From JANQFV01 sp964468185 (GTDB taxonomy: Bacteria; Planctomycetota; Phycisphaerae; UBA1845; Fen-1342), in NCBI GenBank assembly GCA_964468185.1, contig CAYXTR010000011.1, positions 62,001 to 126,000 of the forward strand: DNA of 64,000 bases. Reading direction: 5' to 3'. A program made the position numbers and the translations under genes. Every line of letters begins with the position of its first letter. Positions within the stretch are counted from its first letter, which is position 1. Below the pieces are notes generated by a model that made no database searches, had not been told where the DNA came from, and was given only the letters and a program-made list of their open reading frames with translations. Shown here in pieces: positions 8,364 to 16,424 of the stretch.

Positions 8364-9887
8364 CTACCCCAGCCGTTCTTCGGCCACGCGAATCGCACTC
8401 AGGAGGCTCTGGGCCTTGTTCAGTGTCTCCTGCCACTCGTGGGCCGGCACCGAATCAGCCACAACCCCTGCTCCGACCTGCACGTACGCATTGTATCGGC
8501 CGTTGCCCGCCCGCTGCACGACCAGCGTCCGCAGCGCGATGCACGTGTCCATATCGCCCGCGAAGTCCACATAGCCCACTGCCCCCGCATACGGACCGCG
8601 GCGGGTGGGCTCGAATTCGTCGATGATCTCCATCGCGCGGACCTTCGGCGCTCCGGTCACCGTGCCGACCGGAATTGCCGCTCGCAAGGCATCAAACGCC
8701 GTCAGTCCCTCGCGCAGACGTCCCGTCACCGTGCTCGAAATATGCATGACGTGGCTGTAGTACTCGACCGCCATGACATCGCTGATTCGCACGCTGCCGG
8801 GCTCTGCCACACGTCCTACATCGTTGCGCCCCAAATCGACCAGCATGACGTGCTCAGCCCGCTCCTTCGGATCCGCCAGCAGATCCTCGCGCAGCCGCCG
8901 ATCCTCCGCCTCATCCGCCCCGCGCCGCCGCGTCCCCGCCAGGGGGCGATTCGTAATCACCCCGTCCTCCACCCGACACATGATCTCCGGACTGGCGCCG
9001 ACGAGCGTTACTTGCGGCGACTTCAGGTAGAACATGAACGGCGACGGATTCACGACGCGCAACGCCCGATAAATGTTCAGCGGCTCCGCCGACGTCTCGA
9101 CCAACAGCCGTTGTGAAGGCACAACCTGGAAGATGTCGCCCGCGCGAATGTACTCCTTACAGGCCTCGACGACCGCTTCAAAACGGGTCTGCTCGAAGTT
9201 GCTCGCGAACTCGGTCTTGGAAGGCGCCGGCAGCGCCACCCGCGCCGGCGTCAATGACGATGGCCGTTGCAGCCGCTGCGTCAGCGCGTCAACCCGCTCA
9301 ATCGCCCCCTCATAGGCCGCCCGCCGTCCCGCCGCATCCGTGCCTTCCGGCACGTGTGCATACGCGGCAACCAATACCGTCTTGTGCACATGATCGAATA
9401 CGACGAGTGTCTCATAGATGCTGAACAGCAGATCGGGCAACCCCCGGTCATCATGCGGCGCGTCGGGCAGTCGCTCGTAATACCGCACACTGTCATACGC
9501 CGCATACCCGACCGCACCACCCAGAAACCGCGGCAAGCCCGGCAAGTTCGGCGAGTGAACTTCCCGCAAAGCCCGCTCCAACACCGCCAGTGGATCATCC
9601 GTCTGCTCGGTTGACTCCTGCTCCGTCGCGTGCTCGATGATCCGCATCGACTCGCGCACAGTCTCATACGTCCGCACCGGGTCGGCTCCCAGGAACGAAT
9701 ACCGCGCCACATTTTCCCCACCGACGACACTCTCCAGCAGAAACGCGTATTCCGAATCCGCCTGCAGCCGCGCGAACGCACTCAGCGGCGTCATATCGTC
9801 GCAGATCAGCGTTGCGACGACCGGGACGTAGTTGTGCTCCTCAGCCAGCCGCTCGAACGCCTCGAACCCGGGTTGCATCGTATCCAT
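8364..9887 (-). CDS. trpE: anthranilate synthase component I
   Basis: 507 residues. It converts chorismate and glutamine (or ammonia) to anthranilate, the first step of tryptophan synthesis, with the TrpG amidotransferase. Visible blocks are the tryptophan-feedback region FLLESVVGGENVARYSFLG (near 45-63), GDIFQVVPSQR, ITNRPLAGTRRRG, and the chorismate-binding block GTVTGAPKVRAMEII then RRGPYAGAVGY. ATG 9887 gives MDTMQPGFEAFERLAEE, the normal N-terminus; a GTG at 9929 would overlap the upstream channel gene's stop by 4 bp and is a possible translationally coupled alternative. No trpG is in the window. Conservation of LLES suggests normal feedback inhibition. Confidence 0.95.
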   Translation of the reverse strand: MDTMQPGFEAFERLAEEHNYVPVVATLICDDMTPLSAFARLQADSEYAFLLESVVGGENVARYSFLGADPVRTYETVRESMRIIEHATEQESTEQTDDPLAVLERALREVHSPNLPGLPRFLGGAVGYAAYDSVRYYERLPDAPHDDRGLPDLLFSIYETLVVFDHVHKTVLVAAYAHVPEGTDAAGRRAAYEGAIERVDALTQRLQRPSSLTPARVALPAPSKTEFASNFEQTRFEAVVEACKEYIRAGDIFQVVPSQRLLVETSAEPLNIYRALRVVNPSPFMFYLKSPQVTLVGASPEIMCRVEDGVITNRPLAGTRRRGADEAEDRRLREDLLADPKERAEHVMLVDLGRNDVGRVAEPGSVRISDVMAVEYYSHVMHISSTVTGRLREGLTAFDALRAAIPVGTVTGAPKVRAMEIIDEFEPTRRGPYAGAVGYVDFAGDMDTCIALRTLVVQRAGNGRYNAYVQVGAGVVADSVPAHEWQETLNKAQSLLSAIRVAEERLG

Positions 9888-9925
9888 CAGCAGTCTCTCA
9901 CATCGTCCGTCCAAGCGGTCCGCCG

Positions 9926-10957
9926 TCACGCCGGATGGGGCAGCTCATGCAGCTTCTCGAGCTGCGCGCGCGTCCCCAGCGCCACAATGATATCTCCCGC
10001 CGACAACGCCGTATCCGCCGGCGGCGCCACAATCATCTTGCCGTCCCGCCGCCGAACTGCCACCAGCATGGCACCACTCTTGGCCCGGATGGGCGTAGCA
10101 CTCAGGGGCTGCCCATCCAGTGGCGACCCGATCGCGATGGTCAACTCCTCCATCAGCAGCTCGAGGTCTTCGTCGTGCATCACGATCTCGAGGAACTCCA
10201 CCACGTTCGGGCGGAGCGCCATCTGCGCCATGCGCCGCCCACTCAGGCCGTACGGCCATAGCACGCGGTTGGCACCGGCGGCCATCAGCTTTGAAGACGT
10301 CTCATGCTGATTCGTCCGTGACACGATGAGCAACTTCTCATTCAGCTCCCGGGCCGACAGCACGACCATCAGATTGTCGGCGTCACTATCCAGACAGCTT
10401 ACCAACCCGCGCGCCCGCGCGACCCCGGCGTTCTTCAACGTCTCATCGTCCTTCGCACTACCCTCGAGCGTGTAGAATCCATGGTCCGACGCCCGCTCGA
10501 GCGCATCGTGATCCGTGTCAATCACCACCACGGGCCGCTTCTCACGCCGAAACTCATCCGCCACCTCCGAGCCCATCCGGCCATAGGCGCAGACGATGTA
10601 GTGGTCTGACAACTGGTCGATTTTCTTTTCCATCCTGCGTCGACTCCAATAGCCCTGCAGTTCTCCCGCGATCACATACGACGCCAGCGTCGTCGCCAGG
10701 TACATGAAGGATGTAACGCCGAAGAAAATGAGGATGATCGTGAAGAGCTGCCCCGGCGGATCAAGCTGGTGCACCTCCCGTAATCCGACTGTCGAGACAA
10801 TGATCACCGCCATATACAGCGATTCGAGCAGTGTCCATGGCTCATCACGCGTGCGCTCGATCGCGTAGTAGCCCAGCGCTCCCACCAGGGTCACGATCGC
10901 GAACACCGCCAGCGCTCGCTGTAACTCCACGCGACTATCGATTCGGGGTCTTCGCAT
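9926..10957 (-). CDS. two-helix potassium-channel-like protein with RCK (TrkA-N/TrkA-C) domains
   Basis: 343 residues. The first membrane helix is at about 14-34, the pore loop with the filter sequence STVGLREV at about 55-62, and the second helix at about 68-98. The RCK N-lobe follows (HYIVCAYGRMGSEVADEF, about 117-134; acidic ribose-binding strand PVVVIDTDHDAL, about 141-152), with a TrkA-C domain at about 250-335. This is the MthK/Kch-type layout of a ligand-gated K+ channel. The filter reads TVGLREV instead of TVGYGD, so ion selectivity is uncertain. It lies 29 bp downstream of the TPR protein and directly upstream of trpE, in what looks like one transcript. Confidence 0.85.
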   Translation of the reverse strand: MRRPRIDSRVELQRALAVFAIVTLVGALGYYAIERTRDEPWTLLESLYMAVIIVSTVGLREVHQLDPPGQLFTIILIFFGVTSFMYLATTLASYVIAGELQGYWSRRRMEKKIDQLSDHYIVCAYGRMGSEVADEFRREKRPVVVIDTDHDALERASDHGFYTLEGSAKDDETLKNAGVARARGLVSCLDSDADNLMVVLSARELNEKLLIVSRTNQHETSSKLMAAGANRVLWPYGLSGRRMAQMALRPNVVEFLEIVMHDEDLELLMEELTIAIGSPLDGQPLSATPIRAKSGAMLVAVRRRDGKMIVAPPADTALSAGDIIVALGTRAQLEKLHELPHPA

Positions 10958-10986
10958 GGCGGCGATGATGGCCTCCTGCCTGCGGC

Positions 10987-12177
10987 TTAGAGCGACTGCA
11001 ATCGCTCTTGTGCCTCACGTGCCTCCCACGTGCCCGGATACTTGTTGATAATCTCCTGCAACAAGGCCTTCGCATCCCGCTTGCGGCCGGTCTTCAGATA
11101 TAGCCGCGCCTGATCCAGCAGCTTCGCCGCCTCGGCATTGCGCGGCAATTCACCCTTCGGCACAAACTCCGCCCCGTCTTCATCATCCTTCTGCGGCGAC
11201 TCTGCCTTGGGCAGCGGTGCTTTCTCGCCCTCCGTCGTCTTCGGTATCACCACGCCCTGGGCCCCGCGCGCCTCGGCCGCCGCCGCCCGCAGCGCATATT
11301 GCAGGCACGGCTCGTACGCCGCTCCAATCGCCCGCACATTCCCATACTGGTCGATGATCACTGTCCATGGCATCTCCTCCACCGCGAACAGCTTCTCGGT
11401 CAGCATGGCCCCACGGTCCGTCCGTTCACAAAGTTGCGACCAGCGATAGCCATGCTCGCCTGCAAAGCGCTTGGCCGCATCCAGATTCGTCGGCGGATCC
11501 GAGTTGATCCCCAGAAACGCCACGTTCGGGTCATCCTGGTACGTCTCGTGCAATTGCGTCAGCGCCTCGCGTTGCCGCTCCTCTGGCGCTTCCCGCTGAT
11601 GCCAGAAGTCCACGACCAGCACCACGCCGTCGCGCTCGCGCAGTGCGTAGATCTTTCCGTCATCTGCCCGGACGTCCTGGTTGGGTGCGGCGTGCCCGAG
11701 CATCTTCATTCGTCGCACACGCTTGGCCACCGCCGATTTCCGCGCCAGCCCCGCCTTGCGCAACGCAACCAACGTCCGCTTCGCAAACTCCGCATCACCC
11801 GTCGCACACGCCACCAGCCACTGCGTCCGCAATGTATCGCGCTGCCCGCCATACTCACCCATCAGATCTGGCAACACATTCGCCGCCCGCTGCGCATCCC
11901 CCACCGCGAGCGCTGCGTGGACCTCCAGCCGCAACGCCCACCGCCGCTCATCTTCACTGAGATTACCCAGCGACAGGTTCCACGTAGCGAGTTTCTCCAG
12001 CGCCTCCCGCCCGGTCTCGACCGTCGCCACCTCGAACGGGGCCGTCAACCGATCGTGCCAGCGCCGCAGCTCCGCCAGTTTCCGCACATCCTGCCCCGCC
12101 GCGCCGCACACGACCAGCCCGACCCCCACCAGCAGGCCAACTTGCCCGATCGCACGCCTTGTCCGTCGCGCCAGCAT
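10987..12177 (-). CDS. exported TlpA/thioredoxin-fold protein without redox cysteines, with C-terminal TPR
   Basis: 396 residues. A signal peptide or anchor (MLARRTRRAIGQVGLLVGVG, then LVVCGAAGQ) is followed by a helical region with TPR-like character (about 30-165), a TlpA/redoxin-type domain (about 180-310) and a TPR-like end (LLDQARLYLKTGRKRDAKAL). In the TlpA domain the usual WCxxC site reads DFWHQREAPEE, so both catalytic cysteines are absent; the later cis-Pro strand EEMPWTVIIDQYGNVRAIG is present. It may therefore bind partners rather than do disulphide chemistry. ATG 12177 is chosen for the signal peptide and the upstream GGAGAA. Confidence 0.75.
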   Translation of the reverse strand: MLARRTRRAIGQVGLLVGVGLVVCGAAGQDVRKLAELRRWHDRLTAPFEVATVETGREALEKLATWNLSLGNLSEDERRWALRLEVHAALAVGDAQRAANVLPDLMGEYGGQRDTLRTQWLVACATGDAEFAKRTLVALRKAGLARKSAVAKRVRRMKMLGHAAPNQDVRADDGKIYALRERDGVVLVVDFWHQREAPEERQREALTQLHETYQDDPNVAFLGINSDPPTNLDAAKRFAGEHGYRWSQLCERTDRGAMLTEKLFAVEEMPWTVIIDQYGNVRAIGAAYEPCLQYALRAAAAEARGAQGVVIPKTTEGEKAPLPKAESPQKDDEDGAEFVPKGELPRNAEAAKLLDQARLYLKTGRKRDAKALLQEIINKYPGTWEAREAQERLQSL

Positions 12178-12269
12178 GATAGTTCTCCACAACCTCGGCT
12201 CCGGAATCTCGCCGCATCCTACCACGCCCACCCCACTCGCGGCGAGCCACCTGCCCGGGCACGCGCGCC

Positions 12270-13034
12270 TCAGGTTTCGGGATGATCCACCCGCTCCGGA
12301 TGGTGAACCGCATACCACCGAATCTGCTGGGCCATGCCGATCAGGATATCCGCCTCGTTCACCGTCAGGTCCACCCGCCCGAACAGATGCCGCAACGCAT
12401 ACCGCAGATGATCCGGGTTCTGCGTCGAGAAGAACCCGATCGCGTCCAGCGCATCGAACAGCTTGCGAAACAGCACCTGCTTCTGCTCGTCCGTCGCCAC
12501 CCCGCCGTCAATCGCCATCGGCAACGGCGCTGCGCCTGCCAATCCGACCCACGCCTGGCGCAGCTCGTAACAAACCACCGCAACGGCCGTCGCCAGATTC
12601 ATCACCGGGTACCGCTCTCCCGCCGGTATGCTCACGACGCGATCAAAATGCAGCAGTTCACGGGTCTTCAGGCCATAATCCTCCCGTCCGAAGACAAACG
12701 CCACGCGGCCCTGTGACGTGAGCCCCAGCGCCTCGCGCGTCGCCTCCTTCGGCGTGATTGCCGCCTGCCGCCGATAGATCCCCAGCTTGGACGAGGTGGC
12801 ATAGCTCCGCACGCAGCCCGCCAGCGCCTCCGGGATCTCCGCCACGACCCGCAGCCCGTCCAGCACATCCCGTCCATGCGCCGCGTACGCCACTGCCGCC
12901 TCGTCCTGCACCTCACACCGCGGCGACACGATGACGAGGTCGCTGAGCCCCATATTCGCCATCACGCGACACGCGGCGCCAATATTGGCCGGACCGCTCG
13001 GCGCTACGAGTACGATGCGCACCTTCTCCAACAT
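12270..13034 (-). CDS. SPOUT/TrmH-family RNA methyltransferase (TrmJ-like)
   Basis: 254 residues. The first block VRIVLVAPSGPANIGAACRV then MANMGL is the SpoU motif 1; VFGREDYGLKTREL (near 133-146) is motif 2; and IPAGERYPVMNLATAVAVVCYEL (near 153-175) is motif 3 with the SAM-binding trefoil knot. The closest described group is TrmJ (2'-O-methylation of tRNA position 32), supported by the extra C-terminal helices, but LasT-like homologues share the same layout. The start MLEKVRIVLV leaves no room before strand 1. The TPR protein gene follows after a 92-bp gap, so co-transcription is possible. Confidence 0.85.
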   Translation of the reverse strand: MLEKVRIVLVAPSGPANIGAACRVMANMGLSDLVIVSPRCEVQDEAAVAYAAHGRDVLDGLRVVAEIPEALAGCVRSYATSSKLGIYRRQAAITPKEATREALGLTSQGRVAFVFGREDYGLKTRELLHFDRVVSIPAGERYPVMNLATAVAVVCYELRQAWVGLAGAAPLPMAIDGGVATDEQKQVLFRKLFDALDAIGFFSTQNPDHLRYALRHLFGRVDLTVNEADILIGMAQQIRWYAVHHPERVDHPET

Positions 13035-13078
13035 GCCAGCAATTGTAAGCCCCCCCCGCGCGGCGTCGAGCACACACC

Positions 13079-13119
13079 CTGTGGCACCGGTCCGCTGTGG
13101 CACCGGTTCTTAACCGGTG
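13079..13119. repeat. REP-like direct repeat plus palindrome
   Basis: Two 13-bp copies of CTGTGGCACCGGT (13079-13091, 13095-13107) are followed by a perfect 8-bp hairpin, CACCGGTT-CTT-AACCGGTG (13101-13119). It lies between the divergent-side start of the TrmJ-like gene and the 3' end of the M1 peptidase gene. The layout is like bacterial REP elements. A related shorter hairpin is at 4933-4951. Confidence 0.5.
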
Positions 13120-13188
13120 CGTCCTGCTGACTATACACCGAAGCCGCAGAACCACTGCCACAGTTCATGGGCAGCTTCCCAGCCTCAG

Positions 13189-15435
13189 TCAATCCAGCAG
13201 TGCGATGAACGCCTGTATGTCGTCGAAGTCCACGGCTCCGTCGCCGTTGCAGTCGGCATTCATCCATTCACAGTCCGGATAGAACGAGAGATAGGTCTCC
13301 TCGCCGGCCAGGGCCCGCACGAGCGGCTGAATATCGTCAAACCCAACCGTCCCGCTGCAATTGCAGTCGCCCACGGGCCAGCCCACGCTGAAGAGAATCT
13401 CCGCGTCGCCGCTCGGCTCACCATCTCCGCTTGGCAGTTCGCCGGCGACCTCGCCGTCCAGTTTCTTGTTCGCCGCATCATCGCGTATCTCGTCGGCAAT
13501 CGTGAGTGTGTACGTCCCGGGCTCCAGTGCCGCCGCCAGGGACAGCACGGCCGCCTGCCGATCCGCGTCGTACGCGAATTCGAATGGGATCGGATCACTG
13601 TTCGTGTCCAGCAGCCCGAAGTCCACAGCTTCCGCATGCACTGGCTTGTGAAAAACGACCTCGATGGTTTCCACGCTCGCATATTCAGCCGTCTCACCGG
13701 GCGCCGGCAACGTCGACACGATCTTCGGCGGACCTTCTGCGAACCCGACATCCGTCATGGAGTCCTTCAGAATCCAGCCGTCCGGATCCACCATCACCGC
13801 TTCGACCGTCTCGTCCCCCACCGGCAACAGGAAATGCTCGGTCATCGCGTCATTCCACACCGTAAACCGCTGCGCACCGCTCGCGGTCACGACCTCAACC
13901 TCCACGGGCATGGTGAATAGATCGCCCCACGGATGATGCGCGAGGTACAACTCCGCATACCGCGCTCCATCGACGTCGCGCTGCGTCCACCCGTAGCGGT
14001 ACATCGGCGCCCCGTCGTCGTAGACCCACTGATAAAAAAACCACGTCAAATCCTGCCCGTGCACAGCTTCGCACACCGCCTGAAAATCCGCGGTCGTGGC
14101 GTTTCCGCCGGTGTAGAGCGACCGGTACGTGGCCAGAATGTCGTAGAAGGCCTCGTCGCCGACCACGAATCGGAGCATGTGCACGACCCACGCCGCCTTC
14201 AAGTACCGCAAGTTGTAGTTGAAGATGTTTGCATCATCGCTGATGTCGTACACGTACACCGAACCCCACAGGATCGTGGGGACTCGCTCCGCCATGGCCG
14301 CGTGCAGGGCGGGCAGCCCGCTACTGCCCGGCTCGTTCTCAAACCACAGTGCCTCGGAGTACGTCGCGAATCCCTCATTCAGCCAGATGTCGTGCCACGT
14401 GGCGCACGTGACATCATCGCCCCACCACTGGTGCGCCAGCTCATGTGCCGTGACATCCTCGAAGAAATTCCCCTGCGCGGTCATGGTCTGATGCTCCATG
14501 CCGCCGCCGTACCCCATCTCATACATGCCGTACTTCTCGTTCACGAACGGATACAGACCATACAGATCACTGAACACCGTCAGCATGTCCACCGCCTTCA
14601 ACCAGACACCCCGCGCCCCGGGCGTATTGTGCTCCGGGTAGATGAAGTAATTCACCGGCATCGAGTACCCGGCGTAGTCCCAGGTTGCATCGAACGTATC
14701 AAAATTCGTCGCGGCGAAGCAGAACAGATACGTCGTCGTCGGGTAGTCCGTCTCCCAAACGAACTGCTTCTGATCCAGCCCCACCTCTTCCACTGCCGTC
14801 AGCAATCCGTTCGACGCAACCAGCAAGTCCTCCGGCACCGTGATCGCAAACCGCCCCGTTGCCTTGTCCTCCAGTACGTCCTTGCAGGGCCACCAGGTGT
14901 GCGCGTACCACGGCGAGCTGAACGTATATACCTCCCGCACGTTGTACAGCCTGCGCCGGAATACGATCGAACCAAACACGCCCTCACCATACGGAAAACC
15001 CTCGTACCCGACGCGCAACACGAACTCCGCGTCCGCCTGGTAGGTTTGATCCAGCGCTACCTCGATGTTCGCCCCGTCGAGTCGCGTCCACGAAACCGGC
15101 GTCGCGCCCACCCACAACCCCGTGATATCGAGCGTGTCCCGCAGTTGGAAATGGAACGTGTCCAGATCAGCGACCAGACTGCGCACATGCATGTCACACG
15201 TGCCCCCCAGCCACTCATCCACCAAGTTCACCTCAATGCTCAGGTCGTAGTGCAGCACATCCGTATCGGTCATCGAAGCCAGCACCGGCGCAGCCGGCGG
15301 CGCCGGCGACTGATCCATGCCCTGCCCCGCCGCCAGTTTCGCCCGCGCACAGAAATGTCCGCCAGACTTTCCATCATGCGCAAAGCACAGCCCCACCAGT
15401 GTCGCAACACTCAGCCCCGCAACCCACTGATACAT
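13189..15435 (-). CDS. secreted M1-family aminopeptidase with C-terminal dockerin-like tail
   Basis: 748 residues. A signal peptide (about 1-20) leads into an N-terminal beta domain, then the catalytic domain with the substrate motif GYGGGMEHQTM (equivalent of GAMEN) and the zinc site HELAHQWWGDD (near residue 330) with the third ligand Glu in WLNEGFATYSEALWF. After a beta domain there is an Ig-like stretch and two dockerin-like motifs (GDCNCSGTVGFDDIQPLV, CNGDGAVDFDDIQAFIALLD). Predicted zinc exopeptidase acting outside the cell. ATG 15435 has GGGAGA upstream at good distance; TTG 15441 is a weaker choice. A possible promoter is at 15489-15516. Confidence 0.88.
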   Translation of the reverse strand: MYQWVAGLSVATLVGLCFAHDGKSGGHFCARAKLAAGQGMDQSPAPPAAPVLASMTDTDVLHYDLSIEVNLVDEWLGGTCDMHVRSLVADLDTFHFQLRDTLDITGLWVGATPVSWTRLDGANIEVALDQTYQADAEFVLRVGYEGFPYGEGVFGSIVFRRRLYNVREVYTFSSPWYAHTWWPCKDVLEDKATGRFAITVPEDLLVASNGLLTAVEEVGLDQKQFVWETDYPTTTYLFCFAATNFDTFDATWDYAGYSMPVNYFIYPEHNTPGARGVWLKAVDMLTVFSDLYGLYPFVNEKYGMYEMGYGGGMEHQTMTAQGNFFEDVTAHELAHQWWGDDVTCATWHDIWLNEGFATYSEALWFENEPGSSGLPALHAAMAERVPTILWGSVYVYDISDDANIFNYNLRYLKAAWVVHMLRFVVGDEAFYDILATYRSLYTGGNATTADFQAVCEAVHGQDLTWFFYQWVYDDGAPMYRYGWTQRDVDGARYAELYLAHHPWGDLFTMPVEVEVVTASGAQRFTVWNDAMTEHFLLPVGDETVEAVMVDPDGWILKDSMTDVGFAEGPPKIVSTLPAPGETAEYASVETIEVVFHKPVHAEAVDFGLLDTNSDPIPFEFAYDADRQAAVLSLAAALEPGTYTLTIADEIRDDAANKKLDGEVAGELPSGDGEPSGDAEILFSVGWPVGDCNCSGTVGFDDIQPLVRALAGEETYLSFYPDCEWMNADCNGDGAVDFDDIQAFIALLD

Positions 15436-15488
15436 GCCCAAGTCTCCCGTATGTCACGCAGCTCACATATTGACTTCGCTGAACGATC

Positions 15489-15516
15489 ATCTTAATCGCC
15501 GCGCAATGTGTCCCAA
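15489..15516 (-). promoter_or_regulatory. possible sigma-70 promoter for the M1 peptidase
   Basis: On the minus strand TTGGGA (15516-15511) and TAAGAT (15494-15489) are 16 bp apart, about 55 bp upstream of the peptidase start. The match to consensus is moderate. Confidence 0.3.
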
Positions 15517-15565
15517 TCGTCGTTTTTCGTCGGGCCTTGTCATGCGTCGATCCCATCGGGCCAGT

Positions 15566-16273
15566 TCAGCGGCCGTGCAAGGGACGCTTCTCCGCCCGCC
15601 CCGGCCCGCGCGGCAAGTCCGCCGCCAATGGCGCCACCTTTCGATAACGCACAATCAACCGCCCCACATCGTCCCCCGGCAACATGTATTCCCGCACGCC
15701 CGCCTCCTCCAGCCCGCATGCCCGCGCCGCACCACCGGCCTCCTCGCGCTCCACTTCGCCCTGCGTCTTGAAAAGCCACGCCTCGCCGCCCACCGCCACG
15801 AATCCCGCCACATATTCCAACAAGATCGGCAAGGCCGCCACCGCCCGCGCCGTAACAACATCGTATCGCTCTCTGAAATCCCGATCATGCGCGACCGACT
15901 CCGCCCGCCCCCACTTCACCGCCACCCGCGCCAGCCCCACGCCTGCCACGATCCGCATGAGCGCCTCAGTCTTCCGTCGGGTCGCATCGAGTAACGTGAC
16001 CGGCAAGTCCGGAAACACACACGCCAGCGGAATCCCCGGCACGCCGCCACCACTCCCCAGATCCAACAGCCGCGTTGGCCGTCGCTCGTCCATCAGCGGC
16101 ACCAGCGCCAGACTATCGCAGACATGGCGTCGCCAGACCTCTTCCGCCGTCCGCACGGCGGTCAGGTTGACCCGTGTGTTCTCCTCCAGCAGAGACCGCA
16201 CAAACTCCGCCAGCCGCGACCACGCCTTTTCGTCCACCGCGTATCCAAGCTCTGCCAGTTCCGCTTGCGTCAT
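15566..16273 (-). CDS. rsmG: 16S rRNA (guanine527-N7)-methyltransferase
   Basis: 235 residues. The SAM-binding motif RLLDLGSGGGVPGIPLACVF (about 84-103) and the following LLDATRRKTEALMRIV and VVTARAVAALPILLEYV are characteristic of RsmG/GidB. It methylates N7 of G527 in the 530 loop of 16S rRNA; loss often gives low-level streptomycin resistance. ATG 16273 (MTQAELAELGYAVDEK) fits the normal start; an upstream alternative would add 10 residues. In many bacteria rsmG sits beside mnmG and parAB near the origin, but none of those is here. Confidence 0.92.
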   Translation of the reverse strand: MTQAELAELGYAVDEKAWSRLAEFVRSLLEENTRVNLTAVRTAEEVWRRHVCDSLALVPLMDERRPTRLLDLGSGGGVPGIPLACVFPDLPVTLLDATRRKTEALMRIVAGVGLARVAVKWGRAESVAHDRDFRERYDVVTARAVAALPILLEYVAGFVAVGGEAWLFKTQGEVEREEAGGAARACGLEEAGVREYMLPGDDVGRLIVRYRKVAPLAADLPRGPGRAEKRPLHGR

Positions 16274-16353
16274 GCAACCGACTCGCCGGGTATCGCTTCG
16301 CAACTTGCCAACAGTCTCGCCTCAGCCGGTTCGGCTGACCAGTCGTCTCGAAA

Positions 16354-16392
16354 GATAAAGTGGCCGCGACCTCCACTGAAGGCCGCGGCCAC
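16354..16392 (-). terminator. rho-independent terminator of the S8 protease gene
   Basis: Minus strand: a 9-bp perfect stem GTGGCCGCG/CGCGGCCAC with further pairing inside, followed by TTTATCTTT. It lies 33 bp past the protease stop codon. Confidence 0.65.
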
Positions 16393-16424
16393 ATTCAGTC
16401 ATTCCTGTAAATCAACCCGTCTGC

